From: an uncultured Clostridia bacterium
GTDB lineage: Bacteria > Bacillota > Clostridia > TANB77 > CAG-508
Length of the DNA stretch: 64,000 nucleotides
NCBI GenBank assembly: GCA_934162535.1
Contig: CAKPJC010000005.1
Location: forward strand, 1 to 64,000
Reading direction: 5' to 3'
Shown here: positions 44,017 through 53,830 of the stretch, piece by piece
Layout of the letters: every line of letters begins with the position of its first letter
How positions within the stretch are numbered: position 1 is the stretch's first letter
Notes under the pieces: generated by a model
What the model was told of the DNA's origin: nothing
The model's database searches: none
Seen by the model: only the letters and a program-made list of their open reading frames with translations
Made by a program: the position numbers and the translations under genes

Positions 44017-45735
44017 ATGGAAACAAAAACAAGAAAAATGAAATTTAATGACTTAAAAGATATGCTAGAACAAACAGAAAAAGAATATGGTAATTGTCCA
44101 GCATATATATTAAGAACAGAAGAAAAGGGAAAATTAAAAACAATAACACATAAGGAATTTAGAGATGAAATAAAAGAATTAGGGACAGCATTGGTAAATA
44201 TGGGACTAAAAGACAAAAGAATTGCAATTATATCAGAAAATAGATATGAATGGGAGCTTGCATATTTAGCTATAGCAACAGGAACAGGTGTTGTTGTGCC
44301 ACTTGACAAAGCATTGCCAGACAATGAAATAGAGAGCTTAATACTTCGTTCACAAGTTGATACCATATTTTATTCAAAAAAATATGATGGAATAATGAAT
44401 GAATTAAGAGAAAAGAAAAACACAAATTTACAATACTTCATATCAATGGATTTACAAGAGAATTCAAATGGAATATACTCTCAAAAACAACTTATTGCAA
44501 AAGGCAAAAAGTTGCTAGAAGAAGGGAACAGAGATTTTATTGATGCAAAAATAAATAATAAAAAAATGGGGATAATGTTATTTACATCAGGAACAACATC
44601 AATATCAAAAGCAGTAATGTTATCACATGAAAATGTTGTTACAAATGTTATGGATATAACACATGCATTTGACTTAACAGAAAATGATAGGTTATTATCA
44701 TTTTTACCATTACATCATGTTTTTGAATGTACAGTAGGTTTCTTATATCCTATAGCTATTGGTGCAAGTATTGCATTTGGACAAGGCGTAAAACATATGT
44801 CAACAGATATAAAAGAATTAAATATAACAGCAATGATTTCAGTACCAGCAGTATATGACATTGTATACAAGAAAATAATGAGAACAATCAAGAAAAATGG
44901 AAAACTAGAAAATGTTCAAAAAGGAATAAAGCTAACACAATTATTATTAAAGGTGAAAATTGACCTTAGAGGAAGAGTATTTAAAGAAGTCCACGAAAAT
45001 CTTGGACCAACGCTAAAACTTGTTGTAACAGGAGGTGCAGCACTAGACCCAGAAACAGAAAAAGGATTTGAAGAATTAGGATTTGATTTGGTACAAGGAT
45101 ATGGATTAACAGAAACATCACCAGTAATTGCAGCAGAAACACCAAAAAGCAGAAGACTTGGATCTATAGGTAAAAAATTCAATAGTGTAGAAGTAAAAAT
45201 TGATAATCCTAGTGAAGATGGAGTAGGAGAATTAATGGCAAAAGGGCCATCGGTAATGTTAGGATACTACAATAATGATGAAGCAACAAAAGAAGCTTTA
45301 GAGCCAGATGGATGGTTCCATACAGGAGATTTAGCAAGAATTGATAAAGATGGATACATATATATATGTGGAAGAAAGAAAAACGTAATTGTATTAAGTA
45401 ATGGAAAAAATGTATTCCCAGAAGAAATTGAAACATTATTAAATAAGGTTGAAGGAATAAAAGAATCATTTGTATATGAAAAAGAAGAAGCAGATGGTGA
45501 CCCAAGAGTATGTGTAAAATTAGTTTATGATAAAGACATGATAAAAGAATTATACAATATTGAAGGAGAAGAAAATATAAAAGAATTTTTATGGGAAAAA
45601 GTCAAAGAAATAAACAAGCTTATGCCAAAATACAAATATGTAAAAGAAATGATAATCACAGAAGAACCTCTTATAAAAACGACAACATTGAAAGTAAAAA
45701 GACATGAGGAATTGAAAAAAATCTTAGGGAAATAG
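44017..45735 (+). CDS. AMP-binding acyl-activating enzyme, paralogue
   Basis: The 572-residue protein is about as long as the one at 10258 and has the same motifs: IMLFTSGTTSISKAVMLSH, LPLHHVFECTVGFL, GYGLTETSPVIAAETP and HTGDLARIDKDGYIYICGRKK. It should activate a fatty acid with ATP. It stands alone after the DnaA-box region, not in a lipid operon. Two such paralogues imply either different chain lengths or different acceptors; the sequence does not tell which. Confidence 0.87.
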   Translation: METKTRKMKFNDLKDMLEQTEKEYGNCPAYILRTEEKGKLKTITHKEFRDEIKELGTALVNMGLKDKRIAIISENRYEWELAYLAIATGTGVVVPLDKALPDNEIESLILRSQVDTIFYSKKYDGIMNELREKKNTNLQYFISMDLQENSNGIYSQKQLIAKGKKLLEEGNRDFIDAKINNKKMGIMLFTSGTTSISKAVMLSHENVVTNVMDITHAFDLTENDRLLSFLPLHHVFECTVGFLYPIAIGASIAFGQGVKHMSTDIKELNITAMISVPAVYDIVYKKIMRTIKKNGKLENVQKGIKLTQLLLKVKIDLRGRVFKEVHENLGPTLKLVVTGGAALDPETEKGFEELGFDLVQGYGLTETSPVIAAETPKSRRLGSIGKKFNSVEVKIDNPSEDGVGELMAKGPSVMLGYYNNDEATKEALEPDGWFHTGDLARIDKDGYIYICGRKKNVIVLSNGKNVFPEEIETLLNKVEGIKESFVYEKEEADGDPRVCVKLVYDKDMIKELYNIEGEENIKEFLWEKVKEINKLMPKYKYVKEMIITEEPLIKTTTLKVKRHEELKKILGK

Positions 45736-45759
45736 GAATTACAAGGCAAATAAAACAAA

Positions 45760-45798
45760 TGTAATATAATTGTAACATAATTGTAATGAAAATGTAAT
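45760..45798 (+). promoter_or_regulatory. Four 11-bp-phased TGTAAT boxes
   Basis: TGTAAT (45760), TGTAAC (45771), TGTAAT (45782) and TGTAAT (45793) start exactly 11 bp apart, about 20 bp before the -35 box of the gene at 45896. It is the same design as the array at 35277-35326. Confidence 0.7.
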
Positions 45799-45818
45799 AA
45801 AAAAATATCTCAAAATTC

Positions 45819-45847
45819 TTGTAGTTTTACGGATAGTGGTGTATAAT
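45819..45847 (+). promoter_or_regulatory. Promoter of the gene at 45896
   Basis: TTGTAG (45819-45824), 17 bp, TATAAT (45842-45847). Good -10, weak -35, with the phased TGTAAT array directly upstream. Confidence 0.75.
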
Positions 45848-45895
45848 AATAAAGAATCAAAATATAGACCACATAGGAAAAAGGAGGTATTTGCA

Positions 45896-46807
45896 ATGTC
45901 TAGAAGAAAATCAGGCATAGTAAATGTAAGAATGGTTATTACCGAAGAAAAAATACTATCAAATATAGATAAAGTCCAAAAAATGATAAATCCAAATAGC
46001 AAAAAGCAAATTGTTCAATTAGAAGATGACACATACTTCAAAGACTTAATTGAATCAATTAAAGCTTATTTAATAGAATATCCAAAAAAGAAAAACTTCC
46101 CTGTTAGTGTTTATAAAGCAGCATATGGGCTAGTTGAATATGCAACAAATCAATTTGAAGAAAACACAAAGAAAGTTGAAGAGTTAATAAGACAAAGAGA
46201 AGAAAATATAGCGTTAGCTGGTAAACTAAAAGATTTAATAGATGCAGTAGAATACAAAGAAGACAATTGGAAAGATAGAGTAAAAGAAGCAGAAGGAATG
46301 TTCTCAGAAGAAGTCATAGAAACATTAAGACTAGTAGGAAAAGACAAAAATAAAGATAATCAAAACTATCAAGATGCACTAAAGCTATTAAATGCAAGAG
46401 TAAATAACTTGGAAACAAACTTACACATTGAAATTGACATGGAAAGAATTGAAGATAGGTCAAAAGCATTAAGCTATATTGGAATTGAAGTTGCAGATGC
46501 ATTAAAAGTTATACCAAAACCAGTAGAAGAAATTGAAGAAACTATAGTTGAAGAAATAGCAAAAGATAAAGTGGAAAAAGAAGAAAAAGCTAAAGTATCA
46601 CAAGTGGTAGCTGTTGAAGAGGAAAAGAAAGAAGAAGAAGTAAAAGAAGAAATCAAAGAATACCAAGAATCAGTTACATTTGATAAAAAACCATCATTAT
46701 GGCAAAGATTTAAAAATAGCAAATTAGCAAGAGCAGTATCATATGTATTTAAGATTAGAATTAAAATTGAGTTACCAAATGCACTACCAGAGGGTAGAGG
46801 AGAATAG
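45896..46807 (+). CDS. Hypothetical coiled-coil protein under a phased-box promoter
   Basis: From ATG 45896 (behind AAGGAGG) the protein has 303 residues. An N-terminal globular part with TYFKDLIESIKAYLIEYPKK is followed by a helical region, a very acidic Glu/Lys-rich segment (about 230-275, with EEEKKEEEVKEEIKEY) and a basic C-terminal tail (WQRFKNSKLARAVSYVFKIR). No membrane helix or known domain is apparent. The upstream open frame to 45836 lies in the promoter and is not coding. It probably shares a regulator with the TasA-like locus. Confidence 0.75.
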   Translation: MSRRKSGIVNVRMVITEEKILSNIDKVQKMINPNSKKQIVQLEDDTYFKDLIESIKAYLIEYPKKKNFPVSVYKAAYGLVEYATNQFEENTKKVEELIRQREENIALAGKLKDLIDAVEYKEDNWKDRVKEAEGMFSEEVIETLRLVGKDKNKDNQNYQDALKLLNARVNNLETNLHIEIDMERIEDRSKALSYIGIEVADALKVIPKPVEEIEETIVEEIAKDKVEKEEKAKVSQVVAVEEEKKEEEVKEEIKEYQESVTFDKKPSLWQRFKNSKLARAVSYVFKIRIKIELPNALPEGRGE

Positions 46808-46828
46808 GCAGAATTTAAAAATACTATA

Positions 46829-46861
46829 TAAAACAGAGTTAAATAAATAACTCTGTTTTAT
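46829..46861 (+). terminator. Terminator of the gene at 45896
   Basis: TAAAACAGAGTTA and TAACTCTGTTTTA form a perfect 13-bp stem with a 6-nt loop. Confidence 0.9.
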
Positions 46862-46987
46862 GTATAAACAAAAATTTTGAAGTATAAAAGATATAATAAT
46901 TATAGCTTTTTATTTAATAAAAAAATCTTCGACTTTTCTTATTAAATAAAAAAGTTGCAAAAACGCGATAAATTTATTAGAAATAGC

Positions 46988-47016
46988 TTGACAAATCAAT
47001 AAAATCATATTAAAAT
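46988..47016 (+). promoter_or_regulatory. Promoter of the tRNA-His/tRNA-Gln unit
   Basis: TTGACA (46988-46993), 17 bp, TAAAAT (47011-47016), about 33 bp before the tRNA. An AT-rich inverted repeat (TTATTTAATAA/TTATTAAATAA, about 46910-46953) lies upstream. Confidence 0.75.
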
Positions 47017-47048
47017 ATTGTATGTGCTCACAAATGAGTAAAACAATG

Positions 47049-47125
47049 GTGGATGTGGCGTAGTTGGTTAACGCGCCAGTTTGTGGCACTGGAGATCGTG
47101 GGTTCGAGTCCCATCTTCCACCCCA
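47049..47125 (+). tRNA. tRNA-His (GTG)
   Basis: A cloverleaf with the anticodon loop TTGTGGC (anticodon GTG at 47083-47085), stem CCAGT/ACTGG, T-loop TTCGAGT and encoded CCA. A G at 47048 can pair with the discriminator C as the G-1 of tRNA-His. The acceptor stem has a T-T mismatch at pair 6-67. Confidence 0.93.
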
Positions 47126-47139
47126 TATTAATTTTACAT

Positions 47140-47214
47140 TGGGCTGTAGCCAAGCGGTAAGGCAGTAGACTTTGACTCTACCATGCGCTAGTTCGAATCT
47201 AGCCAGCCCAGCCA
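47140..47214 (+). tRNA. tRNA-Gln (TTG)
   Basis: Acceptor TGGGCTG pairs with CAGCCCA, the anticodon stem is GTAGA/TCTAC with loop CTTTGAC (anticodon TTG), and the CCA is encoded. It follows tRNA-His by 14 bp. Confidence 0.95.
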
Positions 47215-47218
47215 AAAT

Positions 47219-47263
47219 AAAAACTCTGAAATGCTAAAATATCAGCATTTTACAGAGTTTTTT
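47219..47263 (+). terminator. Terminator of the tRNA unit
   Basis: AAAACTCTG pairs with CAGAGTTTT, with an inner AATGCT/AGCATT stem and a T run. Confidence 0.9.
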
Positions 47264-47378
47264 ATTATGTAATTAATGCAATAAGAAATGTATTAATGGA
47301 AATCAATTTACAACGTTATTGCTTTACCAAATAAATGATGATATAATATAAATGATAAAAAAGCTAGGAGGTGGCATA

Positions 47379-48641
47379 ATGCCAAAAGTAATTGTAATAG
47401 GTGGAGGACCAGCAGGAATGATGTCTGCAATCACATCAGCAGAAAATGGAAACGAAGTAATGATAATAGAAAAAATGCCATCATTTGGTAAAAAGATGTT
47501 AATAACAGGAAAAGGCAGATGTAATATAACGAGTTCATTATATATGAGTGAATTCATAAAAAACACGCCAGGGAATGGAACATTCTTATATAGTGCATTT
47601 CAAAACTTCACTAATAGAGACATAATAGACTTTTTAAAATCAGAAGGACTAGAAGTAAAAGAAGAAAGAGGAAATAGAATATTTCCAGTAACAGATAAAT
47701 CAATAGATGTATTAAACTGTTTCAAAAAAAGAATACATGAATTAAACATAGAATGCAAACTAAATACAAAAGTTGAGAAAATATTAATAAAAGAAAACAA
47801 GGCACTAGGAGTTAGAACAGAAAGAGAAATAATACAAGCAGATAAAGTAATATTAGCAACAGGTGGAAAAAGTTATCCACTAACAGGTTCAACGGGAGAT
47901 GGATACAAAATGGCATCAGAATTAGGACACAAAATAATAAAAATAAAACCATCACTTGTACCTTTAGAAGTCTATGAAAAAGAAGAATGTAAAGGTTTAC
48001 AAGGACTAAGTTTAAAAAATGTGAAAATTAGATTTATAGACATAGAAAGAAACAAAACAATATATGAAGACTTTGGAGAAATGATATTTACTCATTTTGG
48101 TATATCAGGACCTACGATATTAAGTGGTTCTGCACATTTAGTCAGATACAAAAATATAGATGAATTAATAAAAAACAAAAAAATAAAATTAAATATTGAT
48201 TTGAAACCAGCATTAACAGAAGAACAACTTAACGATAGGATATTAAGAGATTTTAAGGAAGTAAAAAACAAACAATTTAAACACAGCTTAGATAAGTTAT
48301 TGCCACAAAAAATGATACAAACAATAATAAATAATACACAAATAAATCCTGAAAAAAGAGTTAATGAGATAACTAAAGAAGAAAGAAGAAGGATAATAAA
48401 TAACTTAAAAAAATTTGAAGTTACAATAAAAGGATTCAGACCAGTAGAAGAGGCAATAATAACTAGTGGTGGAATTAATGTAAAAGAAATTAATCCCAAA
48501 ACTATGGAATCCAAAATAATAAAAGGCTTATACTTTGCAGGCGAAATAATAGATGTAGATGCATATACAGGTGGATTTAATCTTCAAATTGCATATTCAA
48601 CAGGATATACAGCAGGGAAAAGTTGTGGGATAGATGAGTAG
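47379..48641 (+). CDS. HI0933/YhiN-family flavoprotein
   Basis: From ATG 47379 (behind AGGAGGTG) the 420-residue protein has an FAD-binding N-terminus (VIVIGGGPAGMMSAI), the family motif FGKKMLITGKGRCNIT, ILATGGKSYPLTGSTGDGY and the C-terminal LYFAGEIIDVDAYTGGFNLQIA. It is an aminoacetone-oxidase-like/BaiN-related flavoprotein whose natural substrate is mostly unknown. It lies 15 bp before yigZ. Confidence 0.88.
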   Translation: MPKVIVIGGGPAGMMSAITSAENGNEVMIIEKMPSFGKKMLITGKGRCNITSSLYMSEFIKNTPGNGTFLYSAFQNFTNRDIIDFLKSEGLEVKEERGNRIFPVTDKSIDVLNCFKKRIHELNIECKLNTKVEKILIKENKALGVRTEREIIQADKVILATGGKSYPLTGSTGDGYKMASELGHKIIKIKPSLVPLEVYEKEECKGLQGLSLKNVKIRFIDIERNKTIYEDFGEMIFTHFGISGPTILSGSAHLVRYKNIDELIKNKKIKLNIDLKPALTEEQLNDRILRDFKEVKNKQFKHSLDKLLPQKMIQTIINNTQINPEKRVNEITKEERRRIINNLKKFEVTIKGFRPVEEAIITSGGINVKEINPKTMESKIIKGLYFAGEIIDVDAYTGGFNLQIAYSTGYTAGKSCGIDE

Positions 48642-48655
48642 TAGAAAGGGTAAAA

Positions 48656-49300
48656 ATGAAGAATTTTAAAACAATTCTAAAAAGCGAGAGTTCAGAAATT
48701 GTAGAGAAAAAATCAAAGTTTATATCATACATACATTATGTTGAAAATGAAGAAATGATAGAGGAAATATTAAAAGAATATAAAAAGAAATATTATGATT
48801 CAAGACATATATGTTATGCATGGAGAATTATGAAAGATGGCCAAATTGCTGAAAAATCAAATGATGATGGAGAACCATCAGGAACAGCAGGAGCTCCTAT
48901 GTTAAATATATTGAAAAAAAATAATCTATGTAATGTATTGGTATTAGTTATAAGATATTTTGGTGGAATCCTTCTTGGAACGGGTGGACTAGTGAGGGCA
49001 TATTCAGAGGCTACACAAAAGACAATAGAAAAATGTGAATTAAAAATAATGATATATGGAATAGAAATGGAATTAAAAATTGATTATCAAAATCTGGAAT
49101 TTTTTAAATACTATTGTAAAAATAATAATATTAATGTGATAAACATACAATATATGGAAGATGTGATGATGAAATTACAAATGGAAGAACATGTAAAAGA
49201 AAAAATGATAGAAGAAATAGTTGCAAAAACACTGAAAATAAAGGAATATAGAATTTTGGATAAAAAGTACATTGAAAAAAATGTCGAAAAATATACATAA
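48656..49300 (+). CDS. yigZ: YigZ/IMPACT-family protein
   Basis: This 214-residue protein has an N-terminal IMPACT domain with SRHICYAWRI, DDGEPSGTAGAPML and VIRYFGGILLGTGGLVRAYSEA. A C-terminal DUF1949 ferredoxin-like domain follows. The family is widespread; the eukaryotic homologue affects translation control, while the bacterial function is not established. Its 3' end overlaps a 0A-box sequence for the next gene. Confidence 0.9.
   Translation: MKNFKTILKSESSEIVEKKSKFISYIHYVENEEMIEEILKEYKKKYYDSRHICYAWRIMKDGQIAEKSNDDGEPSGTAGAPMLNILKKNNLCNVLVLVIRYFGGILLGTGGLVRAYSEATQKTIEKCELKIMIYGIEMELKIDYQNLEFFKYYCKNNNINVINIQYMEDVMMKLQMEEHVKEKMIEEIVAKTLKIKEYRILDKKYIEKNVEKYT
49282..49288 (+). promoter_or_regulatory. 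0A box upstream of spo0A
   Basis: TGTCGAA matches the Spo0A binding site core. It lies within the last codons of yigZ, about 40 bp before the spo0A -35 box, suggesting self-regulation. Confidence 0.55.
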
Positions 49301-49325
49301 TATGGAAAAATATTTCAAAAACCTC

Positions 49326-49354
49326 TTGCAAAAATATGGAAAAAGAAATATAAT
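49326..49354 (+). promoter_or_regulatory. Promoter of spo0A
   Basis: TTGCAA (49326-49331), 17 bp, TATAAT (49349-49354), 47 bp before the ATG. Confidence 0.75.
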
Positions 49355-49401
49355 TAGCATGTAAATATTTTACAGTAGAAGAAAGTGAGAGGAGAAAGTG
49401 A

Positions 49402-50226
49402 ATGAAAGAAAAAATTACAGTTTTAATTGCAGATGACAATCAAGAATTTAGTATGACACTGGCAACATACTTAAAAAATCAAGATGATATGGAAGTAGTA
49501 GGAAGAGCGAAAGATGGAAACGAAGCTCTTGACTTGATTCCGGAATTATTGCCAGACATAGTTTTATTGGACGTAATAATGCCACATTTAGATGGAATAG
49601 GAGTATTAGAAAAGTTAAACATGATAAAAATGAACAAAAGACCAATATGTATAATGCTATCAGCAGTTGGTCAAGATAAAATCACCAGTAAGGCAATTGA
49701 ACTTGGTGCAGAGTATTATGTCGTAAAACCATTTGACATTGAATTATTAATCACGAGAATAAGAGAATTAAAACATTATAAACCAACACAAAACAATAAT
49801 TTTATATCCAGAGAATCCCAAGGAACAAAACAACGATATATTGATTTATCCAGAAACATTGGAAAAAAAGAAGAAAACTTAGAAGCAATGGTAACAAATG
49901 TTATACATGAAGTAGGAGTACCAGCACATATAAAAGGCTATCAGTATCTCAGAGAAGCAATTATAATGGTAGTGAATGATATTGATATAATAAATCAGAT
50001 TACTAAAAGTTTATATCCTATGATTGCAAATAAATTTGAAACAACCCCATCGCGTGTTGAGCGTGCAATAAGACATGCTATAGAAGTCGCATGGGGAAGA
50101 GGTCAGCAGGAAGTTGTTGAAAACATTTTTGGTTATACAATTTCAGCTGCTAAAGGGAAGCCTACAAATTCAGAATTTATAGCAATGATTGCAGATAAAT
50201 TACGCTTGGAATTAAAAAGTGCGTAA
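49402..50226 (+). CDS. spo0A: Sporulation master regulator Spo0A
   Basis: The 274-residue response regulator has a receiver (DD at 11-12, phospho-Asp57 in LLDVIMP, VVKPFD) and the distinctive Spo0A effector domain. The latter contains [11 protein letters not shown], the recognition helix [18 protein letters not shown], and ends [18 protein letters not shown]. It controls entry into sporulation and binds TGTCGAA boxes. Its presence with cwlD and a GerS-like gene makes a spore-forming host likely. No spoIVB gene precedes it, unlike the usual order. Confidence 0.96.
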   Translation: MKEKITVLIADDNQEFSMTLATYLKNQDDMEVVGRAKDGNEALDLIPELLPDIVLLDVIMPHLDGIGVLEKLNMIKMNKRPICIMLSAVGQDKITSKAIELGAEYYVVKPFDIELLITRIRELKHYKPTQNNNFISRESQGTKQRYIDLSRNIGKKEENLEAMVTNVIHEVGVPAHIKGYQYLREAIIMVVNDIDIINQITKSLYPMIANKFETTPSRVERAIRHAIEVAWGRGQQEVVENIFGYTISAAKGKPTNSEFIAMIADKLRLELKSA

Positions 50227-50311
50227 AAGTTGTGTGCAATCTTAGAGCACCAATAATTATATGAATAGAAAAATATTTTCATTTTTATTTATTGAGTATG
50301 ATTAAAAGTAT

Positions 50312-50374
50312 AAATAACCTTTCGTTTATCAGATTTTTATTAAATTAAAAATTTGGTAAATGGGGGTTATTTTT
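50312..50374 (+). terminator. Terminator of spo0A
   Basis: A long imperfect hairpin: AATAACC pairs with GGTTATT and the inner AGATTTTT with AAAAATTT, followed by T. The rest of the gap (50227-50536) shows no gene. Confidence 0.7.
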
Positions 50375-50536
50375 AATATAAATGAACTTACAAAAAAACT
50401 AATTAATGAATGTTACATTTTAATAATGATGTGTGAAAAACGAAATGATTTTATAATTTTTAGTCTGTTCGGTTGAATAACATATAAATATGTTGTAATA
50501 TAACAGCACCCTTTTTAACATAAATGTAAAAAAAAC

Positions 50537-50565
50537 TTGACATTTCATATAAAATAGATTATAAT
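50537..50565 (+). promoter_or_regulatory. Consensus promoter of the Xre/membrane protein pair
   Basis: TTGACA (50537-50542), 17 bp, TATAAT (50560-50565): a perfect sigma-A consensus. Confidence 0.88.
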
Positions 50566-50568
50566 AAA

Positions 50569-50584
50569 GTAAAGTTAACTTTAC
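50569..50584 (+). promoter_or_regulatory. 16-bp palindromic operator
   Basis: GTAAAGTTAACTTTAC is a perfect palindrome between the -10 box and the ribosome site of the Xre gene, at the likely transcription start. It is the expected place for autorepression by the encoded protein. Confidence 0.75.
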
Positions 50585-50609
50585 AGTATTGAGAAAGGAG
50601 AAAATAATA

Positions 50610-50825
50610 TTGAAAAATAAAGTTGAAGAATTTAGAAGGCTCAATAATGAGAAACAAGAAGAATTAGCTAATATAGTTGGAGTATCAAGACAAACAATTA
50701 TATCAATAGAAAAAGGAGTATATAATCCATCTATTAAATTGGCATTTAAAATAGCAAAACACTATGGAAAACTTATCGAAGAAATATTTATTTATGAGGA
50801 GGAAATAGAAAATGAAAAAAAATGA
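50610..50825 (+). CDS. Xre-family helix-turn-helix regulator
   Basis: The small protein (71 residues from TTG 50610, with GGAG 50597-50600 nine bases before) is a single HTH_3 domain: VEEFRRLNNEKQEELANIVGVSRQTIISIEKG. It continues NPSIKLAFKIAKHYGKLIEEIF, as in YozG-type regulators. TTG 50589 would lie before the ribosome site. It overlaps the membrane protein gene by 14 bp, and the two form a common regulator/membrane-protein pair. The palindrome upstream is its likely operator. Confidence 0.88.
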   Translation: MKNKVEEFRRLNNEKQEELANIVGVSRQTIISIEKGVYNPSIKLAFKIAKHYGKLIEEIFIYEEEIENEKK

Positions 50826-51237
50826 AAAAAGAGGAATGATAATATCAATAATAATAAGTATAATGGGGGCAATAGGGATAATTTATACTACAATAATAAA
50901 AGCAACGGTAGAAGATTCACTATATATGTATACTACAGGAACAACGTTAGTAATATTAGGAGTAATGCTAATGTTATATTATATAAAACTTTCAAAAAAC
51001 AAGAAAAGAAGTAATGAACAAGAAAATATTTATATGGATGAAAGAATAAACCAAAATAAAGAAAAATCTTTTGCTATTACATTTAAAATTATTATAGGAA
51101 TATCACTGATTATGGATTTTATAACTACATTTTTCTTAAGAGAATATAAAGAATGTGCAAATATTTTAGGGGCATTTGTAATTGCTTCAATAATTTTGTA
51201 TTTTATAGTTTATACTATTGTTTCAAAAAGAAATTAG
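50812..51237 (+). CDS. Small membrane protein (DUF2178-like)
   Basis: The 141-residue protein has four hydrophobic helices (about 8-30, 38-58, 85-105, 113-135) and a polar loop with ENIYMDERINQNKEKSF between helices 2 and 3. That YxDER pattern is typical of DUF2178-type proteins paired with YozG-like regulators. The function is unknown. Its start overlaps the Xre gene, so translation is coupled. Confidence 0.75.
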   Translation: MKKNEKRGMIISIIISIMGAIGIIYTTIIKATVEDSLYMYTTGTTLVILGVMLMLYYIKLSKNKKRSNEQENIYMDERINQNKEKSFAITFKIIIGISLIMDFITTFFLREYKECANILGAFVIASIILYFIVYTIVSKRN

Positions 51238-51296
51238 TTTGACAAAAATGTAGAAGAAATGAAAAATAATATAATCCAAATAAATGAAAAAGATAT

Positions 51297-51348
51297 AAAA
51301 ATTTCTCACTATGTTTATTAATATAATAAATGTAGGGAGAAATTTTTT
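51297..51348. terminator. Bidirectional terminator
   Basis: AAAAATTTCTC (51297-51307) pairs with GAGAAATTTTT (51337-51347) between two convergent genes. Confidence 0.8.
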
Positions 51349-51350
51349 AC

Positions 51351-51884
51351 TTATATATCCACTCTCTTACCATCAATCTTAACAACCTTAGTAGGAACAC
51401 CGACAACAGTAACATTAGAAGGAACATCTTTTAATACAACAGCATTTGCACCAATTTTTACATTATCACCAATTGTAATATCTCCAAGAAGTTTAGCACC
51501 ACAACCAATAAAAACATTATTGCCAACAGTAGGATGTCTTTTCTTTTTAGAAGATGGAGTTCCACTTCCACCAAGAGTAACACCATGAAACATGGTAACA
51601 TTATTACCAACAATTGCAGTTTCACCAATGACAACACCTGTACCATGGTCAATAAATAAGCCATCACCAATTATAGCACCAGGGTGAATTTCTATTCCTG
51701 TTTTTCTTTTAGCCTTTTCGCTCAAAAATCTTGAGATAAAAAAATGTTTTCTCTTGTAAAAAAAGTGAGCAATTTTATAAAACAATAGAGCCTTAAAACA
51801 AGGGCAAAGCATGGCGTCGAAAGAATTTTTAATAGAAGGATCTCTATCAATAATAATATTAATCTGTTTTTTAATATAATTCAT
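51351..51884 (-). CDS. cysE: Serine O-acetyltransferase
   Basis: The 177-residue protein has a short helical N-terminus and a left-handed beta-helix of hexapeptide repeats (GIEIHPGAIIGDGLFIDHG, VVIGETAIVGNNVTMF, GVTLGGSG). It includes the catalytic IDHGTGVVIGE segment and ends VGVPTKVV. It acetylates serine for cysteine synthesis. No cysK is adjacent. The ribosome site on the minus strand is GAGGT. Confidence 0.92.
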   Translation of the reverse strand: MNYIKKQINIIIDRDPSIKNSFDAMLCPCFKALLFYKIAHFFYKRKHFFISRFLSEKAKRKTGIEIHPGAIIGDGLFIDHGTGVVIGETAIVGNNVTMFHGVTLGGSGTPSSKKKRHPTVGNNVFIGCGAKLLGDITIGDNVKIGANAVVLKDVPSNVTVVGVPTKVVKIDGKRVDI

Positions 51885-51934
51885 AACAAATACCTCATTA
51901 TATTATATTTATAAACAAAAAATAAGTTACGAAA

Positions 51935-51961
51935 AACTCGTACCATGGAAGGGTACGAGTT
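51935..51961. terminator. Terminator between mscS and cysE
   Basis: AACTCGTACC pairs with GGTACGAGTT (51952-51961), with flanking A and T runs. It ends the mscS transcript before cysE on the minus strand. Confidence 0.85.
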
Positions 51962-51971
51962 ATAATAAGTT

Positions 51972-52769
51972 TTACACATGATGAACATCAATTTGTAGAT
52001 AAGGAATTGTAATTTTACTTTTATCAAGAATTACCTTTGCAATTCGTAAAGCATATCTTCTTACAGAAAGCTTATATTCAGGCAAGCATTGAATTAGAAT
52101 TTTATAAATAATTGCAGAATCAGCGAATTCACTTAATCCAAGATACTTTGCATCTTTTACATTTTCATGTTCTTTTATTTGTTCAACCATTATTTCCATA
52201 AGCTTGTCGATTTTATCCGTATTTTCTTCATATGGGATAGGTACTGAAATAACTAGTTGATCAGAAATACGCAAAGCTTGTGAGATGTTTCTATTAGCAA
52301 TAACAAGGATATTATCATTATTAATATCTTTTAACTTTGTTGCCTTAAAACCAAGTTCAACAACTTTACCTTCAACTTCACCTATTTTTATAATATCTCC
52401 AACTGAAAAATAATTATCAACAATAATATTAAATCCCATAATAATATCTTTTAAAGCATCTTGTAAGGCAAGACCTGCTATAACAGATACTACTCCAAGA
52501 CCTGCTATAAATGATGTTACATTAAAACCTACAAGTTGCAGAATAAATAAAAGAGCAATAAGTATAACAGCATAATTAATGATATTGCTTGTAAGTTTTA
52601 AATATGTAAGTTTTCTCTTGTAATCTTTTGTATGTCGATTTATTTTCTTTATTGTTTTATTGAATATTCTATTTTTTATTTTTAATAATATAACAGATAT
52701 TACAATTGTTAATACAATTGCTAATAAATGTTCATGTTCAAAAATTTTTTTTATGTTTTCTATAGTCAT
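51972..52769 (-). CDS. mscS: Mechanosensitive ion channel MscS family
   Basis: The protein (265 residues from the ATG at 52769) has three membrane helices in its first 110 residues. The third is the Gly/Ala-rich pore helix (FIAGLGVVSVIAGLALQDALKD), followed by the beta domain with NYFSVGDIIKIGEVEGKVVELGF and a C-terminal alpha/beta domain. The channel releases solutes on hypo-osmotic shock. ATG 52778 is only one base from GAGGTG; the inner ATG 52769 is better placed. Confidence 0.92.
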   Translation of the reverse strand: MTIENIKKIFEHEHLLAIVLTIVISVILLKIKNRIFNKTIKKINRHTKDYKRKLTYLKLTSNIINYAVILIALLFILQLVGFNVTSFIAGLGVVSVIAGLALQDALKDIIMGFNIIVDNYFSVGDIIKIGEVEGKVVELGFKATKLKDINNDNILVIANRNISQALRISDQLVISVPIPYEENTDKIDKLMEIMVEQIKEHENVKDAKYLGLSEFADSAIIYKILIQCLPEYKLSVRRYALRIAKVILDKSKITIPYLQIDVHHV

Positions 52770-52779
52770 AGCATACACC

Positions 52780-53001
52780 TCATAATAATTATTACAAAAA
52801 CATTATAAACTACTTTGAAAAATTATACAATAGAGTTAATAAATTTTTTCTATTTGGAATTATTTATATCTAAATTTTATGGTATAATTGTATACAGAAA
52901 TAGCAAATATTTTATTACTTTACTATGATTAATAGCATAAATGCATTGTTTTTGTTATTTTAATGTGACATAGTATAATATAAAAACAGGAGGGGAGTAA
53001 A
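52780..53001. other. Gap before the truncated gene
   Basis: About 220 bp of AT-rich DNA without an open frame. A TATAAT (about 52882) could belong to a promoter, but I see no convincing -35. Confidence 0.4.
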
Positions 53002-53115
53002 GTGAAAGTAATCACGTTATGTGGGAGTTTAAAATTTCAAAAAGAGATGATGAAGATCACAGAGAAAATGTCATTAGAAGGATATGGTATTCTTACGCAC
53101 ATTTTTGTAATCTAA
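53002..53115 (+). pseudogene. Truncated nucleoside 2-deoxyribosyltransferase-like gene
   Basis: GTG 53002 follows AGGAGGGG and starts VKVITLCGSLKFQKEMMKI..., the N-terminus of a nucleoside-deoxyribosyltransferase-like protein. After 37 codons the similarity stops and the frame ends at TAA 53113-53115. The DNA beyond it belongs to a mobile-element remnant, so this gene appears cut by an insertion. Confidence 0.7.
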
Positions 53116-53199
53116 TTATTTTATTATGATATTTATATAAGTTATATCCACATGCAACTAATAAAAATTCTAATTGGACATTTTCCAATCCTTTTCGTC

Positions 53200-53830
<631 letters not shown>

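Noticed and set aside
45836..45895. N-terminal extension of the gene at 45896
   Set aside because: The extension covers the -10 region; the AAGGAGG before ATG 45896 decides the start.
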